Of a DNA stretch of 64,000 nucleotides, positions 1 to 10,798 are shown in pieces (position 1 is the first letter of the stretch; the number at the start of each line of letters is the position of its first letter). This DNA comes from Limonium bicolor (Eukaryota; Streptophyta; Magnoliopsida; Caryophyllales; Plumbaginaceae), in contig JAIOTZ010000253.1 in the NCBI GenBank assembly GCA_023374045.1, positions 1-64,000 of the forward strand. The letters run 5' to 3'. The translations under genes and the position numbers were made by a program. The notes beneath the pieces were generated by a model. It searched no databases and was not told where the DNA came from. It saw nothing but the letters and a program-made list of their open reading frames with translations.

Positions 1-272
1 AGAAGACAACAGCGAAACACCCAGTGGAGCTCTTCATGCCCAGCTCACAACCGCAAGCAAAGCAGTAGGGATGAACCAAGGTAAAGCTCTTTCCTTCATC
101 CTCCTTGTCTCGGTTCCATCTGCATCAGGAGATTTCCCCTTCTCTTCACAACTATTCTTCACTCTTTTTCCAAGGGCTTAGAATCTCTAACTTTCCCAAA
201 TTTAGGTTTTCCTATTCTTGGTACTCCTCTATTCCAGTCATCAGAGCGCAACTACGCTCTGATACCACTTTC
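1..272 (-). mobile_element. Element A: 5' leader and primer binding site (element runs off left edge)
   Basis: This is the untranslated leader of a minus-strand LTR retrotransposon whose 5' LTR lies to the right. The reverse complement of 255-267 reads TGGTATCAGAGCG, the standard plant primer site for initiator tRNA-Met, placed 5 bases from the LTR edge at 273. The primer site is one arm of a 9-bp inverted repeat (240-248 with 255-263). No gag reading frame is visible in this short piece. The gag-pol part lies outside the window, so whether the element is coding cannot be judged. Confidence 0.8.
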
Positions 273-1087
273 TGTAACACCCCGAGTAAACCCAACGAGA
301 TCATGAAAAGACGAAACAGCGGATTCACAACTTCTACTCGGGTGCCACAGACGCCAACCACCCACGTGGTTGACACAACAACAACAACATCTATACTAAG
401 CTGCGGTCCGAATGACTGGAATTAAACCACAATCAAATCCAAGTATAACAGGTATTACAGACCAAGTACCGAGAATTCTACAACATAAGTTCTTAGTTCA
501 ACAACATGATCCGAAAGTACAACAAAGTCATAACCCATACATTAACAACATACTACTAAAAGTCCTGCCACTATAGACTACCCCCATGGTAGTCACCCGT
601 GCCTACTCTCCGTTTGCCTCCCGCTTCATACCTGTAAAAATAAAGGACTCAGCAAAACTATGCTGAGTATGAACGTGTGAAGCCCGCATGTTACCGGGCT
701 ACACGACTACTTGGTCGAATATGATTAAGTCCAATTTCATGCAATAGAAAAGCAATAACACATAGCATACAACATCAACAAGGCAACTCACACATGTTGG
801 CATAGAGATAACACCAAGCATCTCAAGCATGCAAAAACAAGTAGAGCTTTTCGTAGAATTTGAATAATGATGATCCACACAGTGGGATCATCCAATGTTG
901 AGTGTTTTCGTCTCTTTCTCTTGGTTTCCATCATGTGTACTTCTCTTTCTCTTTCTTGCACCAGGTCTGGGGATATAGATTGATTCCCGTGACCATATAG
1001 TATGGGTGCCCATCTTTCTCTGTTTCTCATAGATTAACTGTGTGTTCTTGTTACCGCACGTTGGAGGACGTCTCCTCCATAGCTAGT

Positions 1088-1240
1088 CCCCCATTCCCGG
1101 CGTCATGCGCCGAGAAAGCGGAGTCGCCTCTTGACTCCAGGATAAGCTCCTCCAAGTTGTCACTCCCCCATTCCCGACGTCATGCGCCGGGAAAGCGGAG
1201 TCGCCTCTAGACTCCAGGATGTGCTCCACATAGAAGGGTG
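1088..1240. repeat. 77-bp direct duplication in LTR A
   Basis: Two adjacent copies with a period of 77 bp share the core CCCCCATTCCCGGCGTCATG and the following AAAGCGGAGTCGCCTC, starting at 1088 and 1165 and differing by a few substitutions. It is far more GC-rich than the surrounding LTR. Confidence 0.85.
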
Positions 1241-3778
1241 AAGGATTTGATGCAGATACCAACTCTCGAATATTCCATACCGCGCGGCCCGAGATGTCGT
1301 CTTCCCGGGTTATCCTCATGTCCCACCAATTGAGCTTTTCTCTTCATTATCATTCATGAATAGAAACCATAGTGGGTGTCGAGGTATGCCCTCTATGGTT
1401 AGAGAGGAGTTCCCCTTTTTATAGAGTTTTCTTTTGTTTTCGCAGTTCACAGTGTTTCATCTCAATTTCCATAAACGCGAAGGGACTAAACTACTATGTG
1501 CGCGCAAATAACATACAATAATGATATAGCAATCATACAACACAATAAGTAAGCAAACCAGTTTCATGCTTTAATCTTATAGTCTTTTCACACAGAGCAC
1601 ACAGCACACAAGCCGTGTAGCACGGCAACATACGAACCACACATGTCCATACCTTATTTGAAAGCACGAGTAGTGATACTCTCGAAGTCCCGATCGGAGC
1701 TCGCTACGGTCCTAGAGTTAATTAAAACAATGTGTCAGTTTATTATTTTATGTGACGACACTTTATATCGTATGTTATTCCTTAGGTAAGTTGTAACATG
1801 CCTAGTTTATATTGACTCTTAGAACTTCACGTGCATTAATTCTAGGCTTAACTTACTCCTAGGATATTCACAACTAGTTTTATATGTTAACTAATCTTTT
1901 GTTCCTTAGGTAATGTTTAAAAGTGTTTTAAGCGCTAGTTATGAAACAAGTTTATATAACATGCCTAATGTGTATCCCCTCCTTAGGTAAGTAGGTGAGT
2001 AATATTTTAACCGGTGTATAATGATAATATAGATCCTAGAATACCCCTGGAACCCATTTATACAAAAATCCAATAGTTTCAAAATCTGAAACAAAATCCC
2101 CATGTAATACCTTATCTAACTTCACTTTTAATGTATTAATTGATGTGTAACCTTCTCCACATCCTTCGCTATCCTAGTTATGTTTATTTGCTGTTATTAG
2201 AGTTCATTATTACACTAATATCACGCTTACAGTACCCTCATGACACAGTATACAGAAGCTATCATGTTATTGAAACTGAAATACAATCCAAATATTTCCC
2301 CTTGGTTCTTGTTGCTAGTTAGTTTAGGTTATGTTCGGTTCTTTCCCGTAGTGCTTACATAACTAATCATAGGTGTTAACCTTGGTTTAAGTTCAAGACC
2401 ATACTCATAGGACACCCACAGTTCATCTGTAACTACTTACACAGAACAGATACATAAAACAATTAAGAAAACTGAAACTGAAAGTTATGAGACTGGGTGC
2501 CTACTCCTTGATTCTTTTCTGTTTAATCACAGTTTCTTACTTTCAAATCTCTCCCCAGGCTCATCTATCTATAGTTGAGTGTGATAACACAAGTTTAAGC
2601 TCGCAGCTACTCCAGTAATACACACACAAAACCTCCTGTACAGAAACAGAAACGGAATCTGTAATTTAAAACTGACAGACTGATATTTCTCTTTGTTTTT
2701 TTCTGTTTCTGTTCAAAATCTGTTCTTGTTCCCTTCTTAGTAGCTGTACTTAGTTAGTGTTATTAAGTCTTTAAAACTCAAGAACAGACAAGACCAACCA
2801 GGACAATGCCCCCAAGTTTCTTCTGCACAAAACTAGAAAATCTGATAACCCAAAATTCAAGAACTGATAACCTGATGTGAAGCTTTCTGTTATAGTCGGT
2901 TTCTGTCTCTTTAGTCTCTTTTCTGTTTTTCCCTAAACCGATCTACAACTCCCTCCAACTAATTTACATTCATAGTTAAGACAGTTAAAAGACCCTAAAT
3001 TCATTTTCCACCCAGGAGCAAGAGTACACCAACGCACAGAATCTGAAAGAAAACTGAAAACCAGAACTTAGAGAATCAGACACTAGTGGTTTTATTCACT
3101 GTTACTGTGAATCTGTCTACCAGTTTAACTGTGAGCCTTTACTTGCTTAGTCTAGGGTTCCCTTCTTATTTTAACCCTCAATACCTCAGAAGTATATGGG
3201 TAATGCCTCTGAAACAGAAGTTTCACCCCAAAACTGAAAACTGAAGTTACTTTAAAAACTGTTAAAGTTGAAGTTTGATCCTGTTCTGTATTATCTTTCT
3301 GTTTAGTTTCTAGTTTTCTTCCTTTTTCCCCAAGTTTCTTAGTTGTTTACTTCGAATCTCAGTACAGGCTATACTCTCAGAACTCACCAAACAAGGCCCC
3401 AGACACATGATTTAACATCGAGTTTACAACAGAGCCTGAGATGCATATTTATGGACTGTTACACTGCTTTATTTCCTTTTAAGATGTCATCTGTTCCTAT
3501 TTCTTTTTTCTTTCCTCTTAGAGTCCTTTAGTTGTTTACGCAGTTAGCTGAGTGTGATTATATTCTCACAAACCCACCCCAACACTGACAGTAATCCACA
3601 GAAAACAACACCTTTCAGGAATTGAAACCAACTGTTACATCTCCCTCTGCTTTCCTTTCTCTTACAGACCCGTTTTTCAATTTCTTTTGTTTCAACCTAG
3701 TTTAGTTACTGATTAACTAGGGGTGTTGGCTACTAGGCAAGTACCACACTTACCCTCACTTATAAACTACAGTGCAAG

Positions 3779-3826
<48 letters not shown>
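3779..3826. repeat. AT dinucleotide microsatellite
   Basis: A nearly pure run of alternating AT with one TAAT interruption near its left end, inside LTR A. Confidence 0.95.
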
Positions 3827-3828
<2 letters not shown>

Positions 3829-5439
3829 GTTACAGATCTCGACACAATAGGCAACTGAATTAAACAGGTTGGTGTTTTTGTCTTCTTTTTCTTTTCCCCT
3901 CAGTGCTCTTTAGTTGCTTATCTAGTTAGTATAATGTGATGTTATTCTAGAAGAAACCCACCACATCTCTGACTGTACTCGGAGAACAAATATACAGAAG
4001 CACAACATTTTCAGAATTGAAACAAGACTGTCACATCTCCTTCTGTTTTCCTCTCTACTAGTATCAGGTTAGTTTCTGTTTCCCTTTGAATTACTCCCAC
4101 ATTTGGATAACTCAGTACATGCATTTGTAGTGTTGTAAGTATCACTACCCAATACCACCCCAGGACAGTAAGGGGACTGAGAGTCATGTTACAGAAATGA
4201 AACATCGACAGAGGAGTTTTATTTTGTTTTTTCCTTTTGATCAGGACATGGGTTTAGGAGTAACTCACCAGTTGAGTTGCTTGGCTGATTCTCGGGTGTA
4301 GTATGGAACCTCCAACCCTTGTTTATTCGACAATGACTGAGGACATTTACCCCAAGGGTTAGGCTTGGCAACAAAAATCAGAGAAAGATAATACAAAAAC
4401 TAGAGGGGAATTGTTTCAGAAAACTCACCCTTTTGTTAAACCTCAGGGGGAGTTTTTAGTAGCTCTTCTCAGAGATCTTTTGGACAAGGCCAATGGGGAC
4501 TGCATGGGGGATTCAAGTGTGAAAAGAACCGTGTTGAGTTATAAGTTTTTCAGACAGTAGCATCGACACAGAGGAAAATAGGCATGTAGAGAACATATCT
4601 GAATTACTACCTGAGTTGGGTCTCAAATGGAGGTTACAGTAGTTGCTTGTTCTGTTGGGTTTTGCTCTCTGGTTTCTCCTCTAGCCACGCATGTACAGAC
4701 GAGAAGGAAGACAAAGTTAGGCAGTAGTGGAAATCTCGGACAAGAGGAAAACAGAAGAGGAAATGTAACTCAGTAGAGCTTACCTTGTGCATCAGGATTA
4801 GAGAGAATTGAAGATTGTTCCTGCCCATGCAGAACAATGCAAGGCAGGAGAGTGTGGGTATGGTCAATGGGTTATATGAATCAGATAACACATGGCACGG
4901 GGGGACAGTGTGCAGGAGTTGTGGGAGTTGGAATCAGACAGTTGGTGCGTGGAAGTTTGTAAGGACTGGCTCAGGTGCATGAGATTTTGAAATAGAAAAC
5001 AGTCTCTGTCTACGGTGTTGTGGTCTGTTGTCACAGCCCTCTTGGTTCACGATGTTACAGAGACAGTAAGGTATGGAGCTAAATACCAGATGGTGAGGTC
5101 TTGGTCTCGGGTTACAAGGAGCTGTCACGGAGGGAATGTCTGTCACCATTTTTTTTTGTTCTTGATTTAGGCGCGCAACAGAGGGAGTGAGAGGCATGAG
5201 ATTTAGCAACTGCCACTGTGTGTTCGAAAGAGAATTTGGGAACATTTGGAATGCGCAAGTTACTAGGGGGGTATGGGCTCTTGAATTAAACAACGTCTAT
5301 TGCCTCTGGATTTGATTCCACTGGTTTCTCTATATATATTTTTGTTCGAATCGGTTATTCACCGAGGAAGAAGAAGATCGTTGTGCAGTAGTTGTTGTTG
5401 TTTTTTTTTGTAGTACCCGATTAGTTCCAATACTAGTTT

Positions 5440-5560
5440 TAACTTGTGTGAATAAGTTGCTGAATTTGAGTGCAGCTCACCCGGTTAAGCACTCGGGGAA
5501 AGTACGGGAGGTCTCGGGTTCGAAACTCAACGGGAGCGTCTTTGCTCCCCCTCCCTTTTT
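5440..5560 (+). mobile_element. tRNA-derived SINE-like sequence
   Basis: The stretch has an A-box-like GCAGCTCACCCGGTTAAGC and, about 45 bases on, a clear pol III B box GGGTTCGAAACTC preceded by GGGAGGTCTC, followed by a short body ending in pyrimidines and T-runs. This is the head layout of plant tRNA-derived SINEs. No full tRNA cloverleaf can be drawn, so it is not called a tRNA gene. Target site copies were not found, and it may instead be an old, integral part of LTR A. Confidence 0.45.
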
Positions 5561-8204
5561 TCTTAAAATCAGTACACAATTTTATTTTTATATTTATGTG
5601 ACTATACATTATATCATGTTATTATTATTATTATTATTTTGTTACGAAGTTACGTGACGACATTGCTACTTATTCACGACGTCACAATATCGTAACGTAA
5701 CGTTACGTATATGTACTTTCGTGTTCGTGCATATATATATGTACTCGATTTAATTGTTCATACGTTATTTTATGTCCATATTATAAAACGTGTTATGATT
5801 TTATAGGTTTAATATTTAGGGGTATTTCATATTACTATATCGAATGATGTTTGATTTCTGATTCAGTAATTGCGTAACTTCTCGATGTGTTAGATGTCGG
5901 TTTGATACGTTAGGAGCTTATTGGCTTCATTAGTAATCGTGTCTGATTTAACTTGCCCTCTAATGCGATGCATTGCTCCTGTCTTGATTTCTTATTGTGA
6001 CTGAGGTACACAAAAATTGGTGAAACTGGAGTTGGACTTGCTTGGCTGGATTCGATTTTGTTGACCAGGGGGTTACGCTTTGGGCTTGACGCTGCCTCAT
6101 TTGGTTTGAAAATCTGCCTCTAGCAATTATTTTTGTCCTTGGCGCATGGATGTTTATTGAAAATTGTGTTGCTCATGACATTATCACTTGCCCCTTGTGA
6201 TATTTATTTACCGTGACCTGCTTATTATCCTTTGGCTTCATCTTTGACCTAGGTATACTTGTTCCGTTGGGTATGGGCCATGTTTGGCTGGGAGTTTGAT
6301 CACGGGCTATGCTGATGCGTTTGGGATTGATACTTCTTCATTGGGTTTGGAAATTCTATCTTTTGACCTTTACTATGTTTCAATCACCTTTGATATTAAA
6401 TTGTCCCTTGCGCATTGATATGGTTTGGAAATTGATTTGAGACTAGTATAACTTGTCCCACGTGCTTAGATATAAACATGAATCGAGTTATAGTTGCCCT
6501 TTGCGATAATTGTTAGATAAATCACTCATTGGCTGGATGGTCCTTATTAATTCTTCATCTTAGAGGGAAATGATATAAACCCATCTAGGTATGATCCCAC
6601 ATGACTCACAACGTCACATCTTTGATACTACACTTCGGTTTGAGTCATAATCTAAGATGGCGAATTAATTCGAGTAGCAACCCGATGCTTAATTTATCTT
6701 ACAATCCTTAGCATTTGTTGGCAGCTTGAAACTCTTTTCTATGTTCTCTGTTGGGGTGTGGGAGATGATTAGATTGCCCCCTTTGCTCCCATTGAGAGGG
6801 GCCATATGATCCCATTGCACACACCCCAATCCTCTACATTCATTTACTAACTATTCTTGTGTATCGTTGTCTTTGTTCTATGACATGTACATAATGCTCG
6901 GGGAACGGAAACCTTGGAAACCTGCTTAGCTAAGGAACTGGAGTTTGGCTAGGACTACCGGGGTCTCCACTTCAAAACACGTGTAACGGTTGGTGCACTT
7001 CTTGATGATCCTATCAGCTCAAGTGAGGCGGCGTCGATGCGACCCCCCATAGCAGCTTTATATTTAAACTTTTCACTTGTATTTGTATCAATTTGTAATT
7101 TGTTTGTTGTTTTTACTTTCGGTTGTAGTGTTGTGACTTATTCATTTTTATGACTTCATCCCATAACTGTTACATTATTCTCTTGCTTGCAACCTTTGAT
7201 TGACTATTGAAAGATAGTAAATAGGATAAGACTAACAAGTGGTTAGCAACCCATACAGTAGGACCCATCTTGTTAGTTTTTAAGAGTTGGATTTGAATAA
7301 TTCTAATTCGCTACCTAGATAGCTTTGATGATTCGTTCTTGTATATACATTTCTCATACTACCTCCGAAATTCATTTCATACACACATAACTTAAGCTTT
7401 TTAAAATCCATGTCCACATGTATAAAGTTACTTAGGCAGATTCTGAATTCTTTTCATACATATATTTGTTTTATTCGGATAGCTTTTAAAATCCATGTCC
7501 GCATGTATATTTGTTTATATAGCCTTGAAAATTCATCTCTACATATCATCTGTTCATCATTCCTTGCCTATGATTTTGTAAATGTATGGACTGATCCTAT
7601 TTTTGTCCATGTAACCCTTGGCCCAAATCTAATTTTGTTCAGGCTCGATCCATAAATAGCCAAACGGGCTGGAGTAGGTGGCTCTCCATTAGGTTACCTT
7701 TTTTAGTGGATCTTTGTCCCACTTTAGAAAAGCTTTAAGTTGGGGTATCCTCCATGAATACGGGTCCTAGACACGGCCCATGTGAGGAATACCTATTTTC
7801 CTTAAATTTTTCCAAATCATCCATAATGTCAGAATAAAATTCACAATCAATTATTCAATTCCAAGATCAATTCAAAAATCCAAAAAAATCAAATCTTCAA
7901 AATATGTCAAAAATCAAATCCATAAAATGAGTCTCAAATTAGCCCAATAACAACCCACTTTTTACCCATTTTTTAAGGCCCATTTCTGATCTGGCCCAAT
8001 GCGTATTTCCTTAAAAAAGACCAAAAGCCCAAGCTGGGCCCAATTCGGCCCACTTTTCAAAGGCCAAATGTGAGGCTCAATTCAAAGTCCATTTGAGGCC
8101 CAATTCAAAGCCCAACCAAGGCCTAATCCGGCCCAATTCCTCCAAACCGACCCATCTCCAAATAATCTAGCCCATCTCTAAACTCGGCCCATCAAGCCTA
8201 ATTC

Positions 8205-8345
8205 GGGCCCAAACCCATTTTGGGCCCAAACCCATTTCGGGCCCAAACCCATTTTGGGCCCAAACCTTTTTTGGACCCAAATTCATTCTGGACCCATACC
8301 CATTTAGGCCCAAACCTTGACCAAGGCCCAATTCAACCCAAAAGC
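8205..8345. repeat. Short tandem repeat, GGGCCCAAACCCATTTT type
   Basis: About seven imperfect copies of a 17-18 bp unit GGGCCCAAACCCATTTT, decaying at both ends into GGCCCAATTCAA-type words. Reading frames through this block encode only simple repeats and are not genes. Confidence 0.85.
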
Positions 8346-8697
8346 CCGCTTTCAAGACCCATTAGCTCAAAATTGTCTCACAACTTTAGTTCCATCCCAA
8401 TTCTTCTCAGCTCTAATCTAAAATCGATTTAATTTCAATTCAAATTCAATTCCGATTTCAATCGAATTTAATCCAATTCCAATAAAAATTCAATACAATT
8501 TCAATTCAATTCAATTCCAAACTCATTCAATTCAATTACAAACTCATTCAAATCCAAATTCAATTCAATTCCAAACTCATTCAAATCCAAATTCATTTCA
8601 ATTCCAATTCAAATCAATATTCATTCAACCCTGATTCAACTTCAATTTCAATTCAATTTCAATTCCATTCCAATTTCTCCTACACTCTAAATGTGTC

Positions 8698-8845
8698 ATG
8701 TACCCGAGCGTCTCACAGACTTTGCCATTCCAATGATTCAAATGTCTCACAGACCTGAGCGTCTCACAGACCCGAGCGTCTCACAGACCCAAGTGTCTAA
8801 CAGACTTTGACATCTCAAGGTTTCAAATGTCTCATAGACCCGAGC
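8698..8845. repeat. Short tandem repeat, CCCGAGCGTCTCACAGAC type
   Basis: Several 18-bp units (CCCGAGCGTCTCACAGAC with variants) are interleaved with a second phrase, CTTTG...TTCAAATGTCTCA, giving a higher-order period. The array ends exactly where LTR F begins at 8846. Confidence 0.8.
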
Positions 8846-10480
8846 TGTAACACCCCTCTCCACAACCACGTAATAATCTCTCTCGTAGCAATAAATAAAA
8901 CGTCTTACAGCGGAAGAAATAATGACAACAACAATACTCACTCGGGTGTCACCGGCCATTACTCGCCCATGCAAGTAATGAAGCCAAACTACATCCAACT
9001 TCCAACATAAACAAACTACTAACCACCGTGATAACGAGAAAACTCCTATACATCATACTAAGTCCACAAACCATAAACATCGACAAGTGAGCGTCTACCC
9101 AAACCAGAATATACATAACTGTACCATAATACAATTCACCATCTTCATTGTTTATACAAACTCCCTGTGCGGTAATCAAATTAGACTCTAATTACCCTGT
9201 TCTCGCTCTTCGGCTTCGGCGATAATCAACAACCTGCATATGGTGTAGTATCAGTGATAGAAGCTGAGTATGCCGGGCCTGGACCCTAATGGTCACTTAG
9301 TCATTTTAACCATCTTAGTATTTGATTGGTTTCATGCTTTACCATTTTACAGTTATAATCAATACTGTAATATACATGTATTGTATACATAATCATCCAT
9401 CCAAATATTCATAAACACTTAACCATCCATCCAATCCAAACATTCATTTAATATTTCAAACAACAATTATATATCGAACGTATCGAATAATTATAGTATA
9501 ATGTACAATGTACAATCGTCGTAGCGTTCACCATCCATTGTTAATTTAATTTAATTTGGCCTTCAAGGCCCCATCTATATTAAACTGATTACAGTATAAT
9601 GTACAATGTACAATCGCCGTAGCGTACAGTAGCCATAGTTAATTTAATTTGGTTTTTAAGGCCCCATCCATCCAAACCATGTTTAATTAATACCTGAAAT
9701 ACCCCAAACCTTGATATATGGTTTAAATATTAAACTATGGTATGTAAAGGCTAAAAAGTGCCTTAGAAACATCAGTGAACAATTTAAACCATAGTAAAAT
9801 GCAATAAAGCACTAAGATACAGTTTGAGCAAAAACATGCTTTAAGCTTGGAGTGAACTTGGTTAGGACCCAAAGGGCCTACCAAGACTTAATGATATTCA
9901 ATTATGATTTAATAAGGCTAATTAAGTCCTTAGGAAACCTTAGTAGACAGTTAAACCAAAAAAACAAGAAAATACCTTAAAGTCAATAAGAGCAAAAATG
10001 TGCTCTAAGCTTGGGATAAATTTGTATAAGACCTAATGGTCATACCTATACCTTATAAATATGTTAATGAACATATTAAATCAATTACCAAAGAAAACCA
10101 AGCTGGAAAACAAGTTAAAACACAAAAGTGCTTTAAGGAGTCTTAAAGCACGTTTTTGAAAAATTGTCTTGTAAATGAGTTTTGAATGGATAAATGTCCA
10201 TCATTACTCTTTAATTAACATGTGTACTATATAGTATCACATTTGGAAGTCTATATCAATGGGACATCAAAATTTCACATCTATGTGCCTTGTTTTAGTG
10301 AATAGTAACTAAAATAAGCTAGTTTGTAACATATGTTGTTATAAGTAATTAAATTGGTCAACAAAGACTATAATACCCCTAGACTACTAATGGGGGCCAG
10401 TTTTGTTATGGTGAGTCACCAACATGTAAAAGAAATCAATTAAGGAAAGGAAGGAAAAGTAAGTAAAGAAGAAAGTTACT

Positions 10481-10496
10481 TTATAACATAAATATC
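10481..10496 (+). promoter_or_regulatory. Candidate TATA region of the LARD LTR
   Basis: The AT-rich stretch TTATAACATAAATAT is followed within 30-40 bases by a pyrimidine-rich CTTCTCATTCTCTTCTTCC leader, which is typical of plant LTR transcription starts, and it precedes the conserved splice donor by about 300 bases. The exact box and start site are guesses. Confidence 0.3.
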
Positions 10497-10798
10497 TTCC
10501 AAAAGCAAACTTACCTTCTCATTCTCTTCTTCCTTCTCATTTCACACGGTTCTTCCTCCCTTCATGCTCTCTTCTACGGTTTGCAATAGTACCACACCAA
10601 ACTCCATCTTTGATCTCTTGTAACTCCTAGCTCCATGGTCCAAATTCAATTTCAAGACCACCATTCTTCTAGTTGGAGCAAGCTCTACACTTCTATCTTT
10701 TCAAATCTTCAAAAGCCTCATTTCGGTGCCATGGAGTTCCACCATTGATGGAGCTTGACCTCATCTTTTCACACCTTGGTGTTCTCCTTTGCTTCAAG

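Larger units (their letters stand above)
632..4783 (-). other. Predicted leader intron inside LTR A
   Basis: On the minus strand a donor CAAG|GTAAGC lies at 4784/4783 and an acceptor TTTTTACAG|GTATGAAG at 632/631. Similar donor/acceptor pairs lie at equivalent places in LTRs of F, the LARD and C. If used, a 4.15-kb leader intron would be removed before the primer site. This is an inference from consensus sequences and from conservation of position; there is no transcript evidence. Confidence 0.4.
273..5829 (-). mobile_element. Element A 5' LTR, about 5.56 kb
   Basis: In minus orientation the LTR starts TGAAATACCCC (at 5829) and ends GGGTGTTACA (at 273), the same termini as the LTRs of elements F, C and the LARD in this window. 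The 5-bp target site copy expected outside it would be TATTA at 5830-5834; its partner is off the left edge. The body is AT-rich and non-coding. It contains a 77-bp direct duplication (1088-1240), an AT microsatellite (3779-3826), a tRNA-derived SINE-like stretch (about 5440-5560) and splice-like sites at 4783 and 632. Boundaries are inferred from relatives because the second LTR is not visible. Confidence 0.7.
5835..8845. other. Unassigned non-coding spacer between elements A and F
   Basis: No supported gene. The left half (about 5880-6560) has loosely repeated phrases of the form TTGCCC/TTGTCCC...TTGCG; a perfect 10-bp inverted repeat lies at 6751-6760/6820-6829. From about 7950 the DNA becomes a series of low-complexity and short tandem blocks: GGCCCA-rich (7970-8350), ATTCA/ATTCCAA-rich (8400-8670) and GCGTCTCACAGAC-type (8700-8845). 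The GGCCC-rich blocks resemble those in the 5' part of Tat/Ogre-like element E, so this may be a decayed retroelement leader, but I could not identify LTRs. Confidence 0.5.

Noticed and set aside
5440..5560. Functional tRNA gene
   Set aside because: Boxes A and B are present but no acceptor stem or full cloverleaf can be formed.
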